Assembly: GCA_949152475.1 (NCBI GenBank)
Contig: OX424562.1
Span: forward strand, 23,002,209-23,066,208
Length of the DNA: 64,000 bases
Direction: 5' to 3'
Source: Terebella lapidaria
Taxonomy: Eukaryota > Annelida > Polychaeta > Terebellida > Terebellidae
The translations under genes were made by a program, and so were the position numbers. The notes under the pieces were generated by a model. The model was not told where the DNA came from. It saw nothing but the letters and a program-made list of their open reading frames with translations, and did no database searches. Below, piece after piece: positions 32,701-44,700 of this stretch (the stretch's first letter is position 1; every line of letters begins with the position of its first letter).

Positions 32701-35700
32701 CTGGATCCAAGCCTACGGCTCCACCTCCCCCTGTGAGAGATCCAGTTGTAACTATGGTAACTAAAGCACAAGATTTGAAACAATCCGGTGCACTACCTGC
32801 CTCTGGTCCAGCGAAGTCAAAATCAGTGGAAGCTCCCCAGCGGCCAAATAACCCTCCAATCGGCAAGCCAAGGTCAGGACATCCCCCTGAACGCCCACCA
32901 CCGCCGCCGTCCGGCCCCGTGGCGCCACCTAGGAGGAAGCAGAGTCTAACGGACGCGGCCAACGCGGCGCACAAGAGGGAGGATACCACCGACAGTTCCG
33001 ATGTTAAGGTAGTGTTCCTGGAGTCAGTGTCTTAGCTTGTAGGGCAGAAAAATGAGTCAGTTTATTGAGTTGAAATTATTGTTGTTTTTGGAAATTTTGT
33101 GAATTCGGCGAATTCCATTCAAAGCAAAGACAGTTGTATTTTTGACAGAGCTTTGTAAAATAAGGAGTTCATTTGCAATGTCAGTGAGGTCTTTAGTTAG
33201 GGGAGAATGGTTTAGATGAGTAGGTCTACATGTAGCTTCATCTAAACAGATGTATACTTGTATATATTTCAATGTTTTGTGCTATATTTTGAGTTGCTTA
33301 TGGTTTTGGAACTTTGTTTTGGTATTGTTCAGAAATCATTCAATCTTTTATTCATTCAATGTATTTTGTTTGATTTTGGCGTTATATTGCTGAATGTTGG
33401 CAATCAAATTTATTGAATGCTATTGATGTTTTTCGTTTAAATGAGAATCAAGTCAAAGAACAGCAATTAATCTGGCAATGATGTTTCAAAGCTGCCTCAG
33501 AAAATACATATCTGTAATAGTACAACAAATCTGAAATCAACAAAAATTAAACCTGAATGTACAGTATCTAACACAATACTTTATTATTTGTGTAGAAGGG
33601 TCAGGTGATAATGCTGCACCTGGTTCGAGAGCCACTAGTCGGACTCGGGATTGCGTGGGGTAGGCTCTCGGCACCCCAGGAACTCAGGGGTAACCTTCAC
33701 ATCATGGACATAGAGGAGGGCAGCTCAGCACACCAGTAAGTTTCTTATACTCGTCTCAGTTAGTGTATATGGGAATCTTGAATATGTGATTCAAGTTGAC
33801 TAGTGTGAATCAGCTTTCCAAATATAAACATCGTATGAGGTATGCTTAGCTGGGGGTTACCGGTAAAAAAAGTTAAATGTTAGCCCAGCAGGCAGGTAAA
33901 AATTTGATGTTAGTTAAATATCAGATTACAAAAACTGATAGTCACTACATGTACAGTATATGGGCCTGACTGGTGGCCATATTTTGTAAGTAAAGTGTAC
34001 CATGCAATCAAACTTTTTCTACTTTATTTGTTTGATGAGAGAGTTAGTTCATCTTCAGTTCATGCTGATAATTTCTCAGTCACGGCTAGTTGAGTATCAG
34101 TGCATCTATATGGCATATATAACGATCTGAACAAAAGTAGATGTCAAATAAATTCTTGTAAATAGTCAAAGTGATGTGTAATAGTAGCACTAGGAAGTTG
34201 GATTTGAATAAGGTTGAGATCTAGGAATCATTGTGGCTGAAAACTTGGAATCCATTAACGAGTATCATGTTGTCAGCTTGTGGCAAAGCAAAGTATGAAA
34301 ACTTTGTCATGTTATGTATGATGTCTGTATCTCCAGATGTAAGAGACATTCATCCATTCATTGTTGGTTCATCAACATAAGAAAGAAAAATATCCCTGAA
34401 CCACTGTGTTCTCTATTTAAATTTGAGTATTCACACAAGGCATTTGATATTCACATAAATCTTGTCGTCACCAACAGCAAATTATGACGAAGGTACACAG
34501 AAATTTGTATCAAGAGTTTGTATGGGAGAGGATTGGCATAGAAAAGCACTTTGGAATGTCTAAGTATTGTTAGATGAAAAGGGGGTGGGAGGTCCAAATT
34601 GTGCCATGCGAGATACATCAACAATATATCAAAGTCAACATAAATGTCTCAAGTTAGGTCCACAAACTCACAGCCTCCATGTTTACTTTAAAATACGCGA
34701 TCGTGTTTGCCTTTTGTAAAGCTGTTTAGTCCTGCCAACTATTTAAGGAAGCTGAACTCGGTTAAAATTGGCGCACTTTTTGTCCGGTTGGGATTATGTT
34801 CAGTATAAATAGGCTGACGTGGTCGGTAAAATCTGTCATGATGACAAAATGCTCAAATTTGCCAGGTACATTACATGTATTTTATGTTTTCCACGTATCT
34901 TTGTTTGAATTCAGATTTGAAAAATTGGTAGTTTGATCGATGCCATGTGTCTTAAATGTACTTGGATTTGTGACTACTAAATTAATGATCATTTATTGTG
35001 AAGGTAATATAAATTTGCGAAAATTCTTGCTACAGAGATAAATATAATGAGGTATTTCTATGAACACAGAGACCGGAGACTGTCGGTTGGAGACGAGATT
35101 CTGCAGATAGATGGACAGACGACGGCCGGCCTGGATGACAAACAAATACAACACCTCCTGCAGGACACCAGCAAAAACATCATCCAACTCGCCGTCCGCA
35201 AACGCCCCAAAAAACAGGTCAGGGAAAAACTTACACTGTCACGAAACTTGCTATTGTTACTTTAATCAAGAGTGAGATAGAAAAGACCCATTTGGACTGA
35301 TTTAGTATTTATGGATAACGCCTTTCAGTGTTGACACCATGCATTCCTGATATGAATCTTGCTTTGGTCAGAATACTGCATGACCTTATATTATATACTG
35401 TCCACAATAGTAGCTTCTGCCTATGATGATAACATTTTGGCATCAAAAATTCTTGCATGCATCAGGATATTGATCCAAATAAATGGGTTCATGTGTGTCC
35501 TTACATGACTCAATAATGGTTCAGGACAGATTTCACTAATTCCTTCGGCCATACAAAACAATGATAAAAAGCCCAAATTCAAGTCTCCATAGCTCCGTCC
35601 CAGAAGAAGATGAACCTTAGCAGCTTATATACAAAGCTAGCCAAATCATTTCCTCATCTCACTATAGTAAAGAAAATATATGTTGATAAATTAGATTTTT

Positions 35701-38700
35701 CGCTACAGCTCGAATTCTGAGGGTACCCCTTTAAAACGACTGATTTTCATGCCTGCCAATCATAAGATATTGTTCGTCGTTCGAGCCGTTCTGTGCGTGC
35801 TGTGGTCTTGAAACTGTTCGTGTGCAATGCCAACCAGCTCGGGTCAACAACCAGCCATAGCAAAATATCCCCCACCATTCTGCGGGGGATCAAGGGCACC
35901 CCCGTTTTCAAAATAGGAAATTCTCTGACTGTAACGGATATGACGCAATATCATTGGTGTTGTGTGGCCTAAATAGTAGGGGATCCTGATATCACTACCA
36001 TCTGATAATAAATTGTGATGAATTATGATCTAGGTAACATGTGTACAAAGTTTCAGGGGTGCAAGTTATATCACTGGTTCTGTGGGCCAATAACTGACTT
36101 CATTCCATTTTAAAATCGTAAAAAAAGAATCGGCTCACCGATGCATTATTTCATTGTGAATGCTAGAAATTTTGGTGTCAGGTGCTAATGTTATCACATA
36201 CTACAGTGGGTGAGGTACTTAAGAATCAGGATGCAGTTTTGTTTTAAAGAACCACAAGTTATGTGCGCCCGTGGAATTATAAATATATTAATTATATCAC
36301 AAATATTGGACCGAAATGACATAAAAGGTTCAACTACACAGGCAAAAATAAACAAATCATCATCAATTTGGTATCAAATCTTCAAAAATAAGATATATAG
36401 TTCATTTTCATGGGATTTAATAACATAACATCGGGGGTTGAGCTGCTAAACTGGAATTCTTTTAGTTCGGCCGAAAACTCAATTATGCATTTTTTTCTCA
36501 AAAACGGTGTTTATATCAATAACACATATATTCTGAGAGCTTTTCTTGTTTTGCACATTGGAAACAGCATCTCTTACACACAAATAAGCCATATATATGC
36601 ATGCCATGGGAAGCGATTTCTTGGGAGGCCCCTCTTTGTTTTGCAAAATCACGCATTTTCACCAAATTCACGGTTTATGTAAAAAATACATCAAAAACAC
36701 AGAGGAAAGGCCAATTTTAATCTTTTTGCACCAAAATCATAATAAGAGAATAAAACATTAACGTTAACTTCAATCTAGGGTAGAAATTATAGAATACATG
36801 TATGTCCTTCTGGACAGATTTCACTAATTCCTTTGGCCATACAAAACAATGATAAAAAGCCCAAATTCAAGTCTCCATAGCTCCGTCCCAGAACAAGGTG
36901 AACCTTAGCAGCTTATATACAAAGCTAGCCAATTCATTTCCTCATCTCACTATAGTAAGGAAAATATATGTTAATAAATTGGATTTTTCGCTACAGCTCA
37001 AATTCTGACGGTACTCCTTTAAAACGACTGATTTTCATGCCTGACAACCCATATATATCGTTCGTCGTTCGAGCCGTTCTGTGGTCTTGAAACTGTTCGT
37101 GTGCAATGCCAACCAGCTCGGGTCAACAACCAGCCATAGCAAAATATCCCCCACCATTCTGCGGGGGATCAAGGGCATCCCCCGTTTTCAAAATAGGAAA
37201 TTCTCTGACTGTAACGGATATGACGCAATATCATTGGTGTTGTGTGGCCTAATGGCCATTGACTGAATATGTACCTGATATATATCATCCATATTGTCAT
37301 CTAATTTGATGCTCTGCCGCACATTGTGGCCTCACACATAAAACTATAAAACTATTAAAACCTTCTCTGATGCTTGTAATATATAGACATCCGTAAGTGA
37401 TGAGGTTGGGGAATTTATGAAAGAACTTGTGATTTGAATTAAAATGAGCTGTGGGTATTGATAATTATTCAAGAATGGAAACAAATACTGTAAAATCATA
37501 AATGTCCGCTACCCTTTTATTTCGCGGATTTCGCAGTTTTAACAAAATAGCGAACTTTAGTGGATCGCAAACTTTAAAAGTTACATTGAAATTGATGTAA
37601 AAATAAACAAAACACAAACTTAAATGGTCAGCGAACAGTCAATATTTCAAAAACGCGAACTTTAATGTTAGTGAACTTAAATGGGTTTACTACGGAAGCG
37701 TATTACCGCCATGCAAAAAAAATTTTTTATCTTGCCATGGCGAGTTAGTATCTCGCCGTGGCGAGTTAGTATCTCGCCGTGGCGAGTTAGTATCTCGCCG
37801 TGGCGAGTTAGTATCTCGCCGTGGCGAGTTAGCTATCTTGCCGTGGCGAGTTAGCTATCTCGCCGTGGCTAGTTACTATCTCGCCGTGGCTAGTTACTAT
37901 CTCGCCGTGGCGAGTTACTATCTCGCCATGGCGAGTTACTATCTTGCCGTGGCGAGTTAGCTATCTTGCCATGGCGAGTTACTACCTTGCCGTGGCGAGT
38001 TAGCTATCTCGCCATGGCGAGTTACTATCTCGCCGTGGCGAGTTACTATTCTGTCTTCAATAGCATCGTGACGTAGCCGCCAAGGTCATCTGAGATCCCA
38101 TCTCAAGGTTACCGAAAGATGAGCCCTTCACATAATTGTGACTTCCTACATGTTTAGCATATGAACCCATAATACAAACTTATAAAAGCTTTTCAAGGGC
38201 GTACAATACAATATGATCTGGATAGAACGTTTTACGGTTGTTTGAGCTTATACATATATGGAACCTCAACAGTTTCGTTTAGAACCTTTTTGAAAGGTTC
38301 TTTGTGCGGAACCTTTTTCGTGGAACCTCAAAGGTTCTTTGTAAAGAAAATTTGGAAATATGAGATGAGGTTTTCGTAAAGGTTCAGCCCGGGTTCTTTC
38401 ACAACCAGTGAAATGAAGCTTTTGGGGATACTTCAAGGTACCATCAAATGACGTTTAGGTTCTTTGAAGAACTCTCCCTGATTCAAATATGTTTCCATCC
38501 AAAAAAAATCAGTTCCATATTGACCCATTTCAGGTTCTTTGCAGGTTAGGTAAAGAACCTCCAAGCGGTTCAATATGTGTTCACTCCAAAGTACTCAAGT
38601 TTCTAAATAGAACATTTCAGGTTCTTCAGAGAACCTTTCAATTGTTTTCAAAAGAATATCCTATGGTTCAAAATAAGTTGTTTGAACCACATAAATTTCA

Positions 38701-41700
38701 TATTGAACCTTCGAAAGCTCTATAGTTAAAAACTATGTATATTTATTTATACGCATAAATCGGGAAAATACTCTGAGTCAAAAACCTTTTACTGCATTCA
38801 TGTAAAATGAACCTTATAAGAACCTTATAAGTCCAAACTAGGAGTTAATAAGTCCAAATAAGTCCGACTTGGGACACTGCTGAGACCAATGAAGACCATA
38901 TCCAGCCTGGGAACGTGGGAGAGCCTACAGGGGACAATGCCGAGACAAATGAAGGACAGCTTTCACTAATTCCTTCGGCCATACAAAACAATGATAAGAA
39001 GCCCAAATTCAAGTCTCCATAGCTCCGTCACAGAACAAGGTGAACCGGGCGTCACAGGGAAGAATATGTTGGATCTTCCCAAGGTTTTCTGGTTGGAGGA
39101 TGGCCTCAAGGTTTCCTTGCATGTCATCCCTTCCTTCCTAGTAAAAACTCAGCTTGCCTTCTCTCCATCGTTGGCCTTCACGATCTCTGCCTTGGCTTCG
39201 TCCTTAGGCCCGAATCTGATAAAAGACTGTCTTCTATGCCCGGTGTGGGCTTTGCGCTTGTAACTTAAGTGAACAAAAAATCTTCGTGCTGGCAAACGTC
39301 TGTTGTTCATATCGCATCAGTCAATATTCCACCGAGACATACGTTCCGCTTCCTACTCGTTCTAGATTCAAAAGTGTATCCAAATTTGTTATGACCTGAC
39401 CAAGCAGGACTCCACTTGTTCGTTTGAGGTAAGTGCCCATGACGTTAGAGCCATGGGGGCCTCCCTATATGGGATGTGTTCCCCTCGATCAAGTGATGCT
39501 GATGGCAATCCCATAACACCTTTACCTCTTTCTACCGTAGGGACTTGATATGGACGAGATGTGAGGGTTACCACCTCGAGCCCGTGGTAGCCGTGCACGG
39601 TGTCGTCACCCTGTGAGGTGGATGTGGCCCACCTGATATACATTGCGTTCACTTGCACATAATGTTGCTATTCCACGGTTTCGAGTTAAGGTTCGTTAGG
39701 GAACCCACTGGAACCTGTTTTTCTAAGAGTGAATATACTATGTATCTTGCTGTGCAGAAAAGTCGCAGATTTCATCAGAGCGACATTGTGAAAGCTGCCA
39801 CTAGATATTAGATGCATAAATATCAGTGACCTGGAAAGAATACTTATGATTTAGTGATCCAGTACTGAGTTAGTGGCACACATGTAACTTGAGTGCATGA
39901 ATGGCGTATCTCATACCAACGAAAGACATTTTGAACGTAATTCGTGGATGAGATTCCGCATTATACTCTATAATTATTTCAAACACACACTTTGGGAGGG
40001 GGAGTCGATATTCGACAATGTCGTCGAGTTACTTCTTTTCTCCATCCACCTAGATCTTACATATTCAATATTTCTGGAAAACATCAGCTGTCGTGTCCAG
40101 GCATTACTCAACCAACTCGTTCACGATCCCAGCGATTCAATGGAAATTGTCATTCCTAGAGCGCATACAGGCCATGCGTGTCAAGAGGGTTGATTTCATC
40201 ATCATTTCATCATCAACTCATTAGACAAAATCGATAGGTATATACATCAAATGTGTATGCAACAATCATCAAAATCGGATGAGAAATGGGACCTGTAGAA
40301 CGCTCTACACAAATAAATATTTGGGGTGGGTGAATCCATAGTATCTGCCGACCTACGTTTGGGGAATACAATGACACACCGACGGCGAGATAGCTAACTC
40401 GCCACGGCAAGATAGCTAACTCGCCACGGCGAGATACTAGCTCGCCACGGCGAGAAAGTAACTCGCCACGGCGAGATAGTAACTCGCCACGGCAAGATAG
40501 TAACTTGCCACGGCGAGATAAATTTTTTTTTTGCATGGCGGTAATACGCTTCCGTAGTTTACAGTATTGAAATGGCAATTTTGTCTGTCACAATCAATAT
40601 AATTTCAATCAGCATTACAAACCCAAAATCTGACAATAATTCTAACACATTGAGTGATGTAAATATCATAATGCGTCTAACTGTCATAATGTTTTTAGAT
40701 ATCATAATGTTTCCTCATGATGGAGAAAGAGAAGACTAACTTTGAGGACATGAATAAAGTAACCAGTGAAACTGAATATGAATGCAATGCATGCAACAGA
40801 AGAGTATTTCATAAATATTAAAATAAAACTCATCTATGATAAATTTACACCTATGATTTTACACACATACCTTCTAAGAAATTTAAAGTGTTAGAAATGT
40901 TCTAATTCACAGGTTGCCGTGACTACACCCCCACTGTCTCCCCACACCTCCCCGACTACCGTCTCTCCACCTACCTCACCCCGCCGCCCGGTAGCCCAAC
41001 CCTCTCCCACTGCCAGCCATGGGCCCGCATCCCGGGAATCAAGCCCTGGATCGCCACGGTTACACAGCCCCCCACCGGTCGCCCGGGCCTACCACCTGAC
41101 CCTTGTGAAGGGGGTGGGAGGCAAGGGGCTGGGCTTCAGTATCGTGGGAGGCAGTGACACTCCCCGGGGGGCCATGGGCTTCTTCGTCAAGACGATCTAC
41201 CCCGGTGGGGCTGCCGCAGAGGACGGACGACTCAAGGAAGGTCAGTTTGAGAGTATAACATAACCTGGAGATTCTTTGCTCTCGATTCCTTCCACATGAC
41301 TTTAAGGTTTAATTACGCTCACTTAAAGCTGATGCTACCATCTGAAAATTGAAAGAGATTACTGTATCTAAATAGGATGAGGAATTTGATTATCATCAAC
41401 TGCTGTATTGAGCATAAATACAACTGTAATAAAAAAATCTCTTAGCTGATCATTGTTGCTGGGAATTGATACTGCTATACCTTTGTCAAATCCATGTACC
41501 TGTGACCATGATAGCTGAATAGGCAAAACTATAAGCTCATGATTGGTGGTAATTTCCAAACTCAGTGATCAAATACATAACTACAGGATATAACAGTCAC
41601 TGTATACAACTATATTCATGATAATCCCTGTTGTCTCTGGCATGTAGGCGATGAGATCGTGGATGTGAATGGTGAGACTATCGCAGGACTTACTCACCAG

Positions 41701-44700
41701 GAGGCGGTGACGCTGTTCAAACAGCTGGGACGAGGCGACGTTCACCTGACCGTCAAGTCTAGGCTGCCTCTCAACAGGTAGGGCAACCTAATGTTTCATT
41801 CGACTAAATGTGCTTCTTTAGACAATTGAATTAAAAAAATGAATTTACTGAGGATCCTAAGTCGAGGTTTCAAATTATGTTGATATGAAAGGAAAGAAAA
41901 ATTGTATTGGGCGTTGTATTGAAACTTTTCAGAATGATAAATATTTTGTTTGTGTCATGGTGAAAAAAATTGAAATTGTGTACACTACCAATCGATTTAT
42001 ACTAGATACACTTGATACATAATACATTGTGCCCTTGAGAAAACAAACTCACCTAAACAAACACTAAATAGCTTATTTACATGTTTAAATATTCAGAAAT
42101 AGGACTGATCATCCAGGTAATTGTTGATTGTGTATTGCTAAATATGACAGTCTGCTGTGTACAGTAAATAAACAAGTTTACTGAATAGATTGAGGTCTGA
42201 AAAAAAAAACGAATTTACGCTCTTCGCGCGGTAACAACTATGTGCTTCACGGCAAGAGTATTTATTCTGTTCGGTTCCAACACCTTCGTACTTGGTAAGC
42301 ATCGTCAAAATAGAACAATAATATTTACGTATGACCCTGATCACAAGGCATGCCTTGTCCCTGAACACTGCCTCTCTGGTATGTCAAGGAATACGCTAGA
42401 TTGCCCATGTCTGCTGTTTGTGTGGGTTTTCGAGTGCCAATTCTTAGAGACAATATCATTACTACTGTTGTGCAAGAAAGGAGAAATTTGAGCTTTGATA
42501 AACATGGAGTCAGAAGCATTGTACTGTAATGCACACATGAATCGCATGCATTGTTTTGTTTTGAAACATCTATATCAGGCTTGCGTATGTATGGTGGCTT
42601 CCCTCGAATTCTGACTTTGTCCGCTAAAAACAGATGTTGTTCGCATTCCACAGTGACTGTGCGTTTGTGAATTATAGGCTTTTCTCGGGCCACAAACCCT
42701 CAAATATTGATTAAACTTCACAAATCATCATCTGTCATCTTCGACATCAATACTCCATGGCAGTGAACTGCCCACAGGAAAAAACTGCTCTATGAAATTT
42801 ACTGCTTTTGATTTAGTTTTGATGCAGTTGATTTTTTCAAAATAATGAATTCATTGGACTGCGCTCAGCTTGAAACTACTATTCTCTTTCGCGTGTCGAA
42901 AAGTGGGAACTCTGATTGATTTCGGACGCAGTGGAGTATGGCTGCTCATTCGATTTAGTTGAATTGTTGAGGAAAAAGCAAAGCATAATCTGGATTTATG
43001 TAGGATAATTGCAATGTTGGGGAAAACCAATAAATGTGACTGAATTTCGTAAACACGTGGATTTATAATACTGTTTGAACATTATTCAAATTGTTGAAAT
43101 CAGACCACAGACATGCCTGGAAAACTAACAATACACATTGGCCTCCGCAGTATTTCGGAGTTGGAGGGCCAACATCAGAACACACAGGAGCATGTTCCAC
43201 GAGCACTGGCCACACCTGATGACCAGGTTCAAACCTCACATGATCCGAGTTCAACCTCGTCAGGAAGGAACTCGACCTCACCAAGACAACCTGCGACCTC
43301 GTCCTCACGACCGTCACAGCCACCACCTCGACGTCCGTCTTCGGAGGATGCTCGCGGTCCAGAACAACCGGTGACCTCAGGTCGACCTTTGACCTCAACC
43401 AATGACCCTGCATCCATGAAAAAATCAGTTTCGCCGCAGAACGATCGTGCACCTCCAGTTCCCGCACCTAGAACCTCCATACATCACACGGGCAACTCCA
43501 TGGATATGGATAGATCTGGGGCCAGCTCAGTGCCAGTTCAGATGAAGGTAGCTTCTGGAACCAGCTCAGAGGTCACCCAAGGTCATGCTCCAGCCGTCTC
43601 CAAGGCTACAGCCATGGCCAATCACGTGGGGGACATTTCGAGTCAGGAGCACGTGACGAGTCTGCATGTATCCAGCTCTGGAGAAGCCACTCAGACGAGT
43701 GGGATTATGGATGTCGTCCTTAACAAAGGTCAGTTTCGAGAGTAGAGTTTTTTCTTCAAATACCGACATACTGGAAACTTTGTTGGGTTAGGCAGGTTGT
43801 CATTTTCTATGCAAAGGTCAAGTGGTACGGTGTAACAGTCGCTTTGCTTGCTGACAAAATATTTGAAAATTTAAGCAAGTTCATCTGTTGGATATTCAAA
43901 TTAGTTCATTATAAACTCTCATCTAGTGTTGATAACATCAACTTTTAACCTTTGGACTTTTTATTCATCAATAAATGATAAAGCACTGCGAGATGGAATG
44001 AGGCCGATTTCCTGGTTCGAATACTGGTACAGGGCATCACAGAGCTCCATTGATAATCAATAGTTTGATGATTGATCTGTGTATGTGTTATTGCTATCTT
44101 CATATAAAATAAACAAAATAGTCGGCATCCAACAGCATAATGTCACAGTAAAACTTTAAAACAGTACTGGGAAAGAGATATTTTAAAGGTGTTGAAATGA
44201 CTCATCGTGTCAACTTATAAATGCAAATGAGTTTTCTCTTTTCACTTGAATGTCACAAACAAACAACATTAGAAAGTGAATATCTAGAAAAATCAGGTTC
44301 AGATATACTTTGTGAGATTGCAATGTCTAGTTTTGATTTCCTGTGCGATGTGATAGTGTTTCTCAACAGAAATAAGTGGTATGTTATTGACTTGCAATTT
44401 AAGACTGTAATCCTCCGAGTGAATGTACCTCGCTTGATGTGCCATGCCTCTTGTCTTGTCGATATACAGAGCGGGAACGTAGCCTGGGCCTGGGTGTGGT
44501 ACAGGTGGCGGACCCTAGTGGCAGCGGCGGGATCTACGTCCAGGACGTACAGACAGACTCCAGCAGTCAACTCGGCAACATCAGGTCAGTTTATATTATG
44601 AAAAAAAATTATAAACAAAAGTATATATATGAGGAAAAAAAATTAAAATAAATGATAATTATAATCATTTATTTGTAAATCCAGTTTAAATACTGCTTTA

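Larger units (their letters stand above)
37686..40561. mobile_element. Composite element with array-bearing inverted ends around a recombinase relic
   Basis: The ends CTACGGAAGCGTATTACCGC plus CATG (37690 onward and, inverted, up to 40557) are perfect inverted repeats of 24 bp followed by A/T runs. TTTA flanks both sides (37686-37689 and 40558-40561), a candidate 4-bp target duplication. Just inside each end lie arrays of a palindromic ~22-bp unit containing CTCGCCGTGGCGAG, in opposite orientation: about 15 units on the left and 7 on the right. The interior holds GAACC/GGTTC-rich repeats, a fragment of the dispersed repeat and a decayed tyrosine recombinase. The plan resembles foldback elements. 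No DDE transposase is visible. It lies in the intron before the PDZ3 exon. Confidence 0.8.

Noticed and set aside
36210..36682. Overlapping short open frames between the 445-bp direct repeats
   Set aside because: AT-driven frames with no domain or codon signal; probably the non-coding middle of a repeat.
37730..38049. CRISPR-like repeat array
   Set aside because: Units are contiguous with no unique spacers, the genome is an animal's, and the same units recur inverted at 40381-40520 as part of element ends.
42240..42693. Open frames on both strands in PDZD2-like intron 6
   Set aside because: No splice phase fits the flanking exons and the translations match nothing recognisable.
43111..43150. 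Alternative acceptor at 43110 for PDZD2-like exon 7
   Set aside because: The downstream frame would be wrong; the acceptor ccgcag at 43150 restores phase with exon 6 and the long open linker.
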